This document shows, piece by piece, positions 11,302-22,602 of a stretch of DNA of 64,000 nt (the stretch's first letter is position 1; each line of letters begins with the position of its first letter). The notes beneath the pieces were generated by a model. The model ran no database searches, was not told the DNA's origin, and worked only from the letters and a program-made list of their open reading frames with translations. The DNA comes from Vigna angularis (lineage: Eukaryota; Streptophyta; Magnoliopsida; Fabales; Fabaceae): NCBI RefSeq assembly GCF_016808095.1, contig NC_068973.1, forward strand, positions 27,756,077 to 27,820,076, read 5' to 3'. Both the position numbers and the translations under genes were made by a program.

Positions 11302-12249
11302 GATGTGAGAAATGGTTGTGTTACCATATATCATTGGTGTTAGGCTGAATCTCAAAGGTTGCCTAGTCATAAATTTATAGAATTCGTGTTTTGTAAAATT
11401 ATGCAGACTTGTTAGGCAAGGTTAGAGTCAAAGAACTATTGACTTAGTTGTTGTTAGGCAAGAAAACTCTCGTTAAGCAAGACTAAAATCATAAAAATCA
11501 CTAACTTGACAATGGTTGAGCGAGACCATTCTTGCTAAAAGAATTTCATGATCTTTTAGGCTTTGTTCTTTTGTAGGAATTTGGGGGAGATGATTTGAAT
11601 GGATTTAAGTGGATTTGAGGATAATTTTTTTGTTGTTTTTTTTGAGTGGATTTGTGGGTAATTGAGAGTGAATTTGAAAGTAAAGTTTGTGAGAATTAGT
11701 GTAGAATTTGATTGATGTGACAGATTTAAAAAATTAGTTTAATTGATAAAAATTAAAGATTACCAAAATGCCCCTAGTTATTAAAATAATATAAAATGTT
11801 ATTTGTTAATGTTATATTTAATTGTAAAAATGTTTATAAAGAGTAAAAAATTAAAAATAATCATTAAAAATAATTTTTAAAGAGTAAAAAAGTTATAATT
11901 TAGTAAAATAAATTTATTTTTAAATGTAGTATTTGTTTGTAATATAATTTACTATCAAGTAGTAAATTAATATAAATTAATATAAATTAAAAAAAATTAT
12001 ATGTATTACAAAAAAACACCAAGATAAACCAATTTACAAGCATCAAAATAAACTTTTAAAAGTTAATGGGATAGACTAAAAATAAAAAAGATAAATTAAA
12101 GGAGTAAAAATGTAAAATATTTAATAGATTTTATGGTAAAAAAAACTAGATCCACAATTTAAAAATTAGTGATTCATATTTATTTAATTATACTAAACTT
12201 TGTTTGAAAAAATAAAAAAATTAACCTCCTTTAATACGAATAATAAAAT

Positions 12250-12455
12250 GGAGTTTATACATGAAACAGTGATGCAGTGGTAGAATCTCCGCGTCCTCTG
12301 AGCAAGCAAGCAGGCAAGCAAGTGAGTGCAGAAAAAAACCCTAAAACCCGAATCAAAGAGCAATTGGACCATCACTCTGGCATTGGGTGAAGTGAGAAGC
12401 GTGATCAATGGGTGCGAGTCGAAAGCTCCAGGGGGAGATAGATAGTGTTCTCAAT
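12250..12455 (+). pseudogene. NOT3 (CCR4-NOT subunit) 5'UTR and first-exon fragment
   Basis: From the ATG at 12408 the sequence encodes MGASRKLQGEIDSVLN. The start of plant CCR4-NOT complex subunit 3 is MGASRKLQGEIDRVLKK, so this is almost surely a captured NOT3 first exon. The sequence before the ATG looks like its leader. After about 12455 the similarity ends and the DNA switches to a different gene fragment on the opposite strand. Sixteen codons of a protein of roughly 900 residues are left, so no function is expected. Confidence 0.7.
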
Positions 12456-12756
12456 GTGGTTTGTCGACGCTTTGTTGTATTGGCGGAAGTCGTTTTGGGG
12501 CACGCTGGTTGTCGGAGTAGTTCTTGAACGAGTGGAGTACACCGAGTCGACTCGTCTCGTAGTCGGAGAAGTTTCTGTTGTTGTAGACAGCAAATTTGGC
12601 GTCTCTACTTATGCGTTCGGAAGAGAAAGGGAGAGATTTGGAATAACAGAGCAAGTGCTCGGCGGAGCAGAAGTCTGGGAGGTGCGCGGAGAGGGTGTTG
12701 TCAGCGGCAAGCTTGGCGAAGGTGACGGTTTCCGCGGCGGTGAGTGGAGAACGCAA
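12440..12756 (-). pseudogene. Polygalacturonase-1 beta-like (BURP family) fragment
   Basis: The minus strand encodes TAAETVTFAKLAADNTLSAH, LPDFCSAEHLLCYSKSLPFS and then FAVYNNRNFSDYETSR and SFKNYSDN. A change of frame near 12590 gives DFRQYNKAS. Repeated FxxY motifs (FAVY, FSDY, FKNY, FRQY) after an AFAKLAADN..L...FC..A.LLC block are typical of the N-terminal half of polygalacturonase 1 beta-like cell-wall proteins with a C-terminal BURP domain. The BURP domain itself is absent. It is joined head-to-head with the NOT3 fragment at about 12450. Confidence 0.7.
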
Positions 12757-13063
12757 TCAACCACATTCTTTTTCTTCTCAACCACATCCAACCACCTCTG
12801 ATCAACTCCCTTGCTACACATCGAACAGTACACGCTTCTTCATTCCTTCGCGATATTTAACATAATCACGAGGACATACACGTAATTTGCGAAGAAATCA
12901 GCGCAAATCTCCTCGTATCAGCGAGATGAAAAAAATAACCCCATCTCGCAAATCACTGCATTTCGTCGCTCGCAAATCCATCCAAACGAACACCTTTGCT
13001 GCGTAAATCATCGCTCTCTTTTCTCGTTGCACAGTGTTTCACCTTCAAACGAACTGAGCGTTA

Positions 13064-14200
13064 TGCTTGTGCATCCAGTAACGATCTAGTTAGAAGAGTT
13101 ATCAGGTTGCTAAGTGAGAATACTTTAAATACTACTTGCTAAGCAAATAGATACTCTCGTTATGCGAGATTAACATAGTCTAACATCTCTTTTCAATTTT
13201 GCTTTTATTTACATTATTTAAAATATTTCTCTATGAATGATAATATAATGATTAGTTTGTGATGTGTATTTGAGGATGATTAGAACCAATCCAATGAGGG
13301 TTTGGTTGTGGTGTTCTTTAGTATGTGCTTTGACATATGAAAGTTCATAAAATAAATATCTTGATATACTACCAGTCATTCAACTCATACAGAGATGAAT
13401 GTGATGAGGGAGATGATGACAAGAGATTCATAAACGCAAGTTATCACCCTATTACATAGAGATAATGAAACTATTTGTCAAAACATATATTCGAATAAAT
13501 TGTGTCTAGAATAAACTACTTATATTTTATTTGAGTTATACAATATTATGATTGTGAATTAATATGTGATATTTTAAGTTATTTTATGATATTTTCTTTT
13601 TAATACAAGCTTATCGTGTTGTTTTTTGTTTGTGTTATTTCTCTTTTATAATAATCACTATTTGGTGTGAGCATAGGATGAGGTAGATACCAACATGCTT
13701 TTAGTATGTATAGACAAAGGATGTTGTCGAGTAATCTTTAGTATTTAGTTAGATAATTTTCTTAGTAGTTATTTATCTTTTAAAAAATTTGTTTAATTAA
13801 TTTATGACCTTATGTGTATAGTTATTATATTAGATAAATATATTAATATTTTGTATGATTATTATCTATCTATTATATATTTTTCAGAATTATAATCTTT
13901 TATTTAATAGCTCACATGCGATGTTAAATAACATAAACTTCATAATAAATATTTATACATTTTTCTATCTCTCTTTAAAGAGAATTGGGAACAATTAAAA
14001 AAGCCTGACACAATAAAAAAAATTACAGCAAGTTATACACGTCTACAGATCAATCCATACAAATTTAATAGCTAAAATAACATCAATAACTTTAACATGA
14101 GATTAATATTTTATCCCACTTTAGAAATACTAGCATATATATGACATTTATCACTTATATGAAAATGGAAAAATGAGTAAATATGTAACATTGATATTGA
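13064..14200. other. AT-rich intergenic sequence
   Basis: No gene, clear repeat or element end is recognised between the Harbinger-like element and the long inverted repeat, apart from possible old LTR sequence in the first about 140 bp. Confidence 0.5.
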
Positions 14201-14216
14201 TATAGTTCAAAGAGTG

Positions 14217-14897
14217 GTTAATGATTCAAATGATGATGTGACTAATGAAATAAAGCATGCATCATGTGTTATCTACAGGTATATGGTTGAATTAATCATT
14301 GATTCGATTATCAGAATATTATAACTAAAAGTATATATTTATATGGCTTAAATTTTTATAAATTTTGAAAGAGCAAAGTTTGTGATATTAAGTTCTGTAA
14401 ACGCGAACCATAAACATAAAGATGAGGGATATATTATTTATAAAGAGAAAAAGAGAAAAGAAATCAAAGGAGAAACAACCTCTACCTACTTTTGCATATC
14501 TATGCACGGATGATAATTAAATTATTAATATTACATGGCAAAAGTTATATACTTTTTTAATCAGGATATAATTATTAAATTTTGATAATTTATATGTGTG
14601 GTTGAAACCTACTCCTTATTCACTTATCACAAAAACACATTTTTTCTCCTTTGATTTCTTTTTCTTTCTCTATAAATAATTATTCCCTTATCTTTATGTT
14701 TATGGTTCTTGTTTACAGAACTTAATATCAGAAACTTTGCTCCTTCTAAATTCATAAAAATTTGTCATATAAATATATACTTTTAGTTATAATATTCTGA
14801 TAATCGAATGAAATGATTAATTCAATCATATACCTGTAGATAACACATGATGCACGCTTTATTTCATTAGTCACATAATCGTTTGAATCCACAAAAA
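14217..14897. repeat. Long inverted repeat (foldback element)
   Basis: Two arms of about 270 bp (roughly 14217-14490 and 14630-14897) are near-perfect reverse complements around a spacer of about 130 bp. For example, TCATGTGTTATCTACAGGTA in the left arm reappears inverted in the right arm near 14835. The arms are flanked by a 15-bp direct repeat with one mismatch (ATAGTTCAAAGAGTG at 14202-14216, ATAGTTCAAAAAGTG at 14898-14912) that could be a target-site duplication, though it is longer than usual. There is no coding content. A transcript would form a long hairpin. The superfamily is not determined. Confidence 0.75.
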
Positions 14898-14912
14898 ATA
14901 GTTCAAAAAGTG

Positions 14913-15789
14913 AAAATTGATTAATTTAAAGAAAATGGACAAAAAAGCTATACTTTAGGTTAGGAAAACCAAAAGTAAATGTTAGTCAAACCAAAAATGC
15001 ATTTAACTATATAATACAATACAAATAGTGGTTGAGAAAAATAAAGACGGATCTAGTTAATAAGAATATAATTCATAATATGAAAAAGTTAAGTTTAAAT
15101 TACGTTGTTAATGTATAAATTTATTAATAGATATTAATAAGTGTTTCTATGAGTATTTTTTGAATCCTTATATCTCTCGCAGTTAACCTTCAGTTTTTGT
15201 ACGCAAAAAAAAAAATATAAAATCCTTAAGTTTATATTGATTTAGTTTATAAAATGTCATATCCATATAATTTAATTTGTAAACTTTAATAATCTAATTG
15301 TATTCTATATGATTGAGTATCTATTGGCCATATATAGGTTTCGTGTCATGTCGATCCACTAAGTTGATATGTATTTGGTTTATCTCTATTCGGCTAGTGC
15401 AATGTCATACAAGAAATTAAGTCACATGTCCCATTATTAACTACGATAATCTAGGAGATGAAAGGTACTTAGGTCAATGGGCTCAGGCCCATCCAGGTAG
15501 AAAACCTCATAAATATAATTATAAATAGTTCATTTTACGAGGTAAATTGATTACACTTTCATTAGTTACACATTTATTGTTTGTTAAACGTGAGAGACTA
15601 ACTTTAGCATTAGAGTATCTTCTACAGGGACAACCCCCTTTCGTATTAAGGAGGACGAGCACTCTGAAATAGAACAAGTACTCTAAAGGTTGAAGGTTGA
15701 AAGCGTTTAGAAAGTCTTGAAAGTCTTTGTCGGGTACATTCTTAGCTTTGTAAGAACAATTCACATTCATTGTGATACCAATTAATATT
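14913..15789. other. AT-rich sequence, possible LTR debris
   Basis: No gene is recognised. The part from 15480 to 15780 is less AT-rich and may be another retrotransposon remnant, but it could not be assigned. Confidence 0.4.
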
Positions 15790-18216
15790 TATGAAGTTTG
15801 AAGTTTCTAAACTGCTGAAACATTTACTTTAAACCTTGACTTCTGATTTCATGTGTGTTTACTCATCATAAATCTCTTTATTTGAAATCCGCTGTGAATA
15901 TGGTATGAGTTTATGTATGATAACACCAGGTTGTTTTGTTTCAAGCTGTATCTGAAATGCTCTGATATTTGAGATATACTTGTTTGATACACTGCTTGAA
16001 AATGTTTGAATGATACATACTCTGTTATATCTCTATCATCCAACTCTGACACTGAAATATGATATGCATATTGATAGGGGGAGTTTTCTATCATGTTACA
16101 TAATTGATCACATGTTAAAAAGGGGAAGAAATTAAAATCATGTGAATATTGCTGACAGGGGAAGCATCATATTTTTCTGATAACATGTGTTGATGCATCT
16201 CTGTGTAAATCAATATCTCTGTGTTTCAATTACATTATGCTATAAATCCTTTTTTACTAATGTCCAAAGGGGAAGAAATAATTGAATATTGAATGAGATT
16301 GTTGAAATTGTGTGAAATAATTTTTGATTGTGTATTGTACATCATGGTTGGACATCATAAAAACAGGGGAAGATTGTTGATAGGGGGAGCAATATGATAG
16401 TTGAACCCAATCCCTACTATGTTGTTTTTTATGATGACAACACATTAATAGCAACAACACATGAATAATGTCATGTCACAACAGAAAAGGGTTTATGCAT
16501 TGTGTTATACATACACTAGTACAAAAACAGTGTATAACGTCACGCGTTCAACGTCCAACCACTGGATAACCAACGTTAAAAATGAACGGTGACATTTTTG
16601 TAAATAAATGCAATTATTAAACATCGTTTAGAATTATAATTCGACGTAAAAGGATATAAAACGTCGAATGACTTTTACATTCGACGTCAAAAGGTTAGTG
16701 AATTCAATAAAAATTTGAGCGGGAGATTGAAAATTCATTCACTTTATCTTAGTGCGCGAGACCCTCTTTCTCTCATTTGATACAAATGCATATTAATTAA
16801 TTACTTTATGTATGATTTTATTTTTTTTAACCGATTATTTTCGTACTCTTGTCCTTCATAGGCGTATTCTGCTTTCTCTCTCATTGTGACGAAACTTTAT
16901 TCCGACGAACCCACCTTTTGAAGGTTAGTTTTCGTTTTCGTTTTGAAGAACTTATTTGTTGAACTTGTTTGTTGTTTTTTTTTGTTGAACTTGTTTGTTG
17001 TTGTTGTTGTTTAGTTGAACTTGTTTGTTGTTGTTTGATTGAACTTGTTTGGTTTTGGTTATTATTGTTTGTTGTTGATACTACACTACACGTTCATAGT
17101 TCATGCTTTATAAAATACAAAAAACTGAAATTTGTTGTTTTTTTTGCTTTTCAGGTCTCCTAGAGTTGTAAAAAAGGATCACAATTAATTAAAAAAAAAT
17201 TGATTATCGTCGAATATTGACAAAATTTGACGTTAAGTTTAACGTCGAATTTTTTTAATCTGACGTAAATTTAACTTCTCGATTACATAAGTTGTGTATT
17301 CAATTAAATCTGTTAAGTTTTGAAAACTGATTTCATGCTAGTCATAACTGCTTTAACGATCATACTTTTAAATATGTTTGACCAACATTAATTGCAAATC
17401 GATTACATTAATTAAGGGCTGAGTTTGTTGTAATACTGTTACATATGGTTTAATGTAATCGATTACATAAATAACGTAATCGATTGTTTTGCGTCTGAAT
17501 TGATAAAAACTATATATTGACACATTGTTTGCAATACTACAACTTTCGATCATTTTGTAAATTGTCTTATCTGATATTCTTTGTGAGAAAAGATTTTACA
17601 AGTTGCAGATACGCTCCAATAATCAAGAACGTGAAGAATTTGAAGAATCTTGAAGCATTCTTGAGAGGCATTTTCGTGGACTACATTGGCTGATCACATT
17701 AGCACTACTGCAAGTGTATCTGAATTAATCAGAAGAAGTTTTTGCAATCTTTGATTTGTTGTTTCCTGGATGTGCGCGTCAGGAAGAAGAGTGAGGAGCT
17801 CTTGGACTTTGAGAAGGGATTCTCAAAGGGTTTCGGCAACATGGATAAGTGGTTCTGTGTGTGCAGGTGTATTCTGTTTCTATATTTGATTGAGAGTTTG
17901 GAAGGTGTTTGCATTTGAGAAAGCTCTGTAAAACCTTTGTTGTAATACTTTGATCATTATAGTGAAATACTCTCCAATCTAAGGTTGATTGGGAGAGTGA
18001 TCGGGTGTAGACATTGAGGCCGAACCGGGATAAAAATCTTGAGTTTGATTTTCTTTCCTTATCTTTTTACTTTCTTTGCATGCGCATTTACTTACAACAT
18101 AAGAAAGTTTAAAGATCATTCTAATTTCTCAAAAAGATTTGAAAAGTTTAAGTTTTTTATAAAACACCAATTCACCCCCTCTTGGTGTTGAGAAACAAGT
18201 CTCCTTATTTCTAACA
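15790..18216 (+). mobile_element. SIRE/Maximus-type Ty1-copia remnant: 3' internal end and 3' LTR
   Basis: The part before 16375 has repeated purine-rich GGGGAAG and GGGGGAG tracts, usual upstream of the 3' LTR in SIRE/Maximus elements. A polypurine tract AACAGGGGAAGAT leads into a TGTTGATAGG start at 16375. The LTR runs to TTTCTAACA at 18216, with inverted TGTT...AACA ends. It holds several copies of GTAATCGATTAC, a TTGAGGCCGAACCGGGATAA stretch and CACCAATTCACCCCCTCTTG near its end, motifs remembered from legume SIRE-type LTRs. Without the inserted CACTA remnant the LTR would be about 1.07 kb. No pol coding sequence or 5' LTR is seen. Confidence 0.55.
16514..17280. mobile_element. CACTA element, right end missing, nested in the copia LTR
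   Basis: Starts CACTAGTACAAAAACAGTGT and follows the element at 10384-11301 almost base for base through its interior, including the TTGAACTTGTTTGTTG array (about 16950-17050) and the CATAGTTCATGCTTTA stretch. It stops at about 17280 without the matching right terminus. The surrounding sequence is SIRE-type LTR, so this insertion is younger than the LTR. Confidence 0.8.
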
Positions 18217-19308
18217 ATTATCATCACATACTCAAAGTATTTCAATTATAAAATCATTTATAATATTTTGGAAATAGCAACCACACAATAACACAACTTT
18301 CTTCATAGTAGCTTGATACACATTAGGCAAGGAAAACAGTTTGGAAACCTTCACCAATAGCTCTAGAAGGGTTCAACACACCCCCCCCCCCTCCCGCAAA
18401 AGAAAAACGTCCAGAACTGATATTCAGAACACCAAACTTGTGATCCCAAACCACATAATCATTGTTAGACAACTCGTACCACCAAACGCTTACCATCAAT
18501 CAACTCCTTACTAGACGACTCCTTACCAGACAACTCCTTACCAAATGACTCCTTACTAGACGACTCCTACCCAAATGACTCCTTACCAAATGACTCCTTA
18601 CCAGATGACTCCCTACCAGATGATCTACCAAGTTTTTAGTACAATAAGATATCAACTAAACCCTAAATGGCCCCAAGACAGTTCCCAAAACTGTAGACTT
18701 TCTCAAAACAATGATCTAAAAATTTTACTTGTCAAAACCCTCATTTCATGCCCAAAACTAACTCTTCTAATTTATTTCAAACCCAAGTTCTATAAAAATA
18801 CATCAATTCAGATTCACTAAATCTATATTCACAAATTCATCAATAAACAACTTTTCACATCAGCAAACCAACTACACACCAACATGCACAAGTTTTCAAA
18901 TCAATACACCACCATTTTCAATCACCCAACATACCAAATTTCACGATTTAATTAAATTTCACAAATCAATCATCATATAAACATCAAATATCACATGCAT
19001 ACCGAATCCAAACTAAATAAACTAGCTTTCCTTACTTGGTTGATGCTCTAACAGTTCTACGAACTCTAAAATTCCTCCTATGGCTCCAAGATCTCTATTT
19101 GCTCCTATAATTCATGACAATTTGATCAGAGTATACCCTCAGTAGCACTGATCACCAAAGAGTCTTAGAGAAGACATAGACCCCAAAAGAGTGAAGAAAA
19201 TCCCTACAGGCAAAGACACCAAAATTTAAGAAAATATGGTAAAGATCAACTTACTTTATAGCTTAAATCAATCGGTTAGAAATGAAGATCTCGCCTCAAG
19301 GAACCCTC
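18217..19308. other. Unassigned repeat-like sequence
   Basis: No gene is recognised. It contains a poly-C run at about 18380-18392 and the 15-bp minisatellite listed separately. The general look, with low complexity and C-rich strings, suggests an old retrotransposon LTR, but no ends or coding parts were found. Confidence 0.35.
18498..18622. repeat. 15-bp minisatellite
   Basis: About eight tandem 15-bp units of the type TGACTCCTTACCAGA with substitutions (CAACTCCTTACTAGA, CGACTCCTTACCAGA and so on). Because 15 is a multiple of three, one frame reads MTPYQ repeated; this is not taken as a gene. Confidence 0.85.
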
Positions 19309-20747
19309 CACTAGTAAAAGAAATTGTTTTTTTACGCGTCATATATGCTTCAGCTTTATAAAAACCAAAGCATATAAAAACGTGGTGGCATTTTGTAATA
19401 ATAGCAAAGTTATATGCCTCAATTCCTTGAAAACTAAAGCAAAAAGGGTCTATTGCCTCAGTTATAAGAGCAACTGAGGCATAACAACTTGTAGAATTCA
19501 CCTACTTTTCTGCAAGTCAGACTTTTCATCCAACACCTTTTCTGGAAGATACTTACTACATCGGTTGAGAGGAAAACCGAGGCATAAAAGCCTGTCAAAT
19601 CCTTGACAGTTCTGCTTTTTGAACGTTCTGTCAACCCCTATTGACTCAGTTTCTTTAGACCCGTTGTTAAAAGTGCATTATGTTTTGGTTATACCGCCAA
19701 CCGAGGCATATAAGTTGAAAATAATTTCAAAATTGTCATTTCCTTTTTTATTTTGATTTTTCTCTGAGCACCTTAGGCATCGGTTGTACTAATAACCAAG
19801 GCAATAAGGGGTCTATTGCCTTGGTTACTGGAAGAACCGAGGTAGTATGACTTACTTAACTCTAGATACGTAAAAAATTTTAACCTACACTGTTCATTCT
19901 CTTCCTCGTAGATCCTCTTTGTCTTGTGTTCTTCTTCTTCTTTCTTGCGTTCGTCTTCTTCTTCCTCACACAAGAATCGTTCATCGCCATTTTCTAATCG
20001 TTCTTCCTTTCTCGTAGACAACCAAAGAAAGACGATGGTAGCGAAAGAACGATGACGACGAGGCTAAGGTGGCGAGGGCGCGACAAGGGCACGACGAGGG
20101 CGTAGTTGGCAGTGTAGTGATATCGCGACTAAGGGAGGCATTTCACTTTTCTCTTTCATTGGGATTGACTGAGTTTCGCAAGAACGAGAGTAAACTCCTT
20201 TCTTGCGGCACAATGAGGGCTGCAGCGGCACTGCCTCCGCAAGGGTTCCATCTCCTTCGTCTTTGCGATGCTAGAAGCCCTGTTTGATGGCGATTAAGAG
20301 TAGGCTTGCGTTTGCAGTGTGGTGGTCTCCGTTCTAAGGCGGTTTCGCGACAACAAAGCTCATGATTGAATGTTTTTTATTTGGGGATTTGCAGGAACTC
20401 TTCTTCGTTTCCACAAATTTCTCCTGGTTCTGTGTTTTCATTGTAGGGAAAACATTATTTCCATTCAAAAATTGTAACCTTGGGGTTCTATCAAATTGGG
20501 TTTCTAAAATTGGGAAATCTTGGATTACAAAAAAAAAGAATCGAAGCAAAAAGCAAAATAAAAAAAAAGAAAAAACTCTATTGCTTCGATTACCTAAGAA
20601 CCGAGGCAAAATTCTACCCTTTTTGTCTCGGTTCAAAATCGAGGCAAAAAGTTTACCCTTTTTTACCTCGTCTGTATATACCTCGGTTGCGAAATCGCTG
20701 CCTATAGGCGAAAATAACCGTTGTCGTTTCCTTTTATTGCACTTGTG
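19309..20747. mobile_element. CACTA-like element, second family
   Basis: Left end CACTAGTAAAAGAAATTG at 19309; right end read inwards CACAAGTGCAATAAAAGG at 20747. Both subterminal regions carry many GCCTCGGTT / AACCGAGGCA motifs in both orientations, which is typical of CACTA elements. The candidate flanking triplets are CTC and CTA, so the 3-bp duplication is not exact. The interior has a GC-rich block (20045-20330) whose open frames have no recognised relatives and no transposase signature. Confidence 0.45.
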
Positions 20748-22157
20748 CTAAGACGGTCTCTGATCTTCCGATAGATGAATAGGGAGTTAGAATTTCTTGA
20801 GATAAGGCAAAGCAAATTTGAAGAAAGAAGTTTTAGAGAGATAAAGATTCTTAGATAATGAAACTCCATATTTAAAACATTCTACCACGTCTAATACTCT
20901 ACAATGGTCTTATATGTTATTGTAATTCTTGATATACTATATATTTTAAACTTTTGATGATCAAAGTTAATTAAACCTTTGGAGTGACATAAACAAAAGG
21001 TTTAACTATTTTATATTGGACATTTTTTTTTACTTAACAAAAATATGAAACACAAATCTCAATTGGGTCAAAATTTGAAAACAAGATTTCGAATGACATC
21101 ACGTAGACTTTTGAGAAAGATAGAATGAGCATGAAACGTTGAAGATGAGTGCCACAGCAGCAAAGGCAATTAATTATGTATGACAGCAAAGTATTGTGCT
21201 AAAATCATGTGGTAAGAAATCTTTTCGTAAATCAAATCAATTTCACATGGATATCTCAGTGAATTGTTCGATTTATTTATATATAACATGATATTTTTGT
21301 GATGAATTATATGAAATAATTCTTCATTTGTTCTCAAATAAATAAATAAATAAATACATTTTTCAAGTAAATACATACAAAATTTAGAGTTAAATATTAA
21401 TTTGATTTCTATTTTTTAAAGTTTATTTAATTTAGTTTTAATAAAAAAATTATCCCAATCTTTTTCAATTATATTTAATTTATTTTTTTATTAATGTCGT
21501 TAAATAATTAACGGACAATGAATCATATTTGTGACCTTTAATTTTTGGATTATTTTGTTCTATTTTTTTAATTGTTTAATTTTTAATTAAAAAATATTCA
21601 TGTGTTAATTCAACATTGTATTATGTGTCAATGTTAAAGTTTTATATTCCGTATTTTGTTTAATTCAATCTCATTTAAAAAGAAATTGAGCAATTTTAGT
21701 TAACTTTGTTCATTTTCATCGTTTTTCTAATGTTGTTTAAATAATTAACAAACAGTAAATCATGTTTGGTTCAATGATTTTAACAATGACTATTAACACC
21801 ATTAATTTTAAATTTTAAAAGGTTAATAAATTAGAAATGTAACAATTTTTCTTTCTTAATTATTTAAAAGTGTTAATGAAATCAATCAAATTAAACAAAA
21901 ATTAATGAAAATTGCTTAATTTAAGAAAAAAAGATTAAATTACATAAAAATAACATATATAAGAATCAAATTGAATATAAAACATTCATCGTAACCTTGA
22001 CATATGACATAATATTTATTGACTTGATACTTAGATATTTTTTTCTAAATTAAAAAAAAACACAAATTAACCTGAGACAAATATTGTTATAATTATTTAA
22101 ACGATGATAAAAAAATATATTTAATTAAAAAAATTTATAAAAACGGAAACCAAATTG

Positions 22158-22236
<79 letters not shown>

Positions 22237-22241
22237 CTAAA
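20748..22241. other. AT-rich sequence with an AT tract
   Basis: No gene is seen. The part 21395-22165 begins and ends with loosely inverted sequence (TTAATTTGATTTCTATTTTT and the complement of GGAAACCAAATTGAA) and may be a worn MULE-type element, but this was not firm enough to call. An (AT)n tract follows at 22160-22231. Confidence 0.4.
22160..22231. repeat. (AT)n microsatellite
   Basis: About 35 uninterrupted AT dinucleotides just left of the MULE MITE. Confidence 0.95.
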
Positions 22242-22250
22242 TTAAATAAA

Positions 22251-22593
22251 GGGTTAAATATGTTTTTGATCCCTTAACTTTCAGCGAAAATTGAAATTAG
22301 TTCCTCTTCAAAACTTTGGCCTAATTTATTCCCCAAACTTTCAAAATGTGTGAATTTAGTCCTTTTAACTAAATTTTGTTAGGTTTATTTGATGTTTCAA
22401 GTGCGTTTCATGATAGCATTTCAGTTGTTTACACCGTTTGACACATTTTTGCTTCAATGTTCACTAAGAAATGCGTGAAACATCAAATAAAGTTAACAAA
22501 ATTTGGTTAAAAAGACTAAATTGTCCAAAATTTTGGAGAGGGACTAATTCCAATTTTCGCTGAAAGTTAAGGGACCAAAAACATATTTAACCC
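22251..22593. mobile_element. MULE-type MITE, copy A
   Basis: A 343-bp non-coding element. Both ends, read inwards, start GGGTTAAATATGTTTTTG and continue with CTTAACTTTCAGCGAAAATT. It is flanked by a perfect 9-bp target duplication, TTAAATAAA, at 22242-22250 and 22594-22602. A second family member is at 58498-58873. The 9-bp duplication and the end motif tie it to Mutator-like elements. Confidence 0.92.
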
Positions 22594-22602
22594 TTAAATA
22601 AA

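Larger units (their letters stand above)
11559..13060. mobile_element. PIF/Harbinger-like element carrying gene fragments
   Basis: A 1,502-bp segment bounded by TTA at 11556-11558 and 13061-13063. The ends read inwards as GGCTTTGTTCTTTTGTAGG and CGCTCAGTTCGTTTGAAGG, a short imperfect inverted repeat. A TTA duplication and GGC..TGTTYNTTTG-type ends fit PIF/Harbinger; the alternatives are another TIR family or a chance match. The interior has an AT-rich left part and a GC-richer right part with a NOT3 5' exon (+) and a PG1-beta-like fragment (-). No transposase is visible. Confidence 0.5.

Noticed and set aside
12445..12801. 118-aa plus frame overlapping the PG1-beta-like fragment
   Set aside because: Shadow of the minus-strand fragment; the minus frame has the recognisable FxxY pattern.
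18575..18820. Frame starting MTPYQMTPYQMTPYQM
   Set aside because: Produced by the 15-bp minisatellite; no leader, domain or homologous family recognised.
19773..20021. Highly charged frame (EEEDERKKEEEE)
   Set aside because: Low-complexity reading of CTTCTTCTT-type sequence inside a CACTA-like element.
21395..22165. Possible third MULE-like element
   Set aside because: The loosely inverted ends are in very AT-rich sequence and no convincing 9-bp duplication was found.
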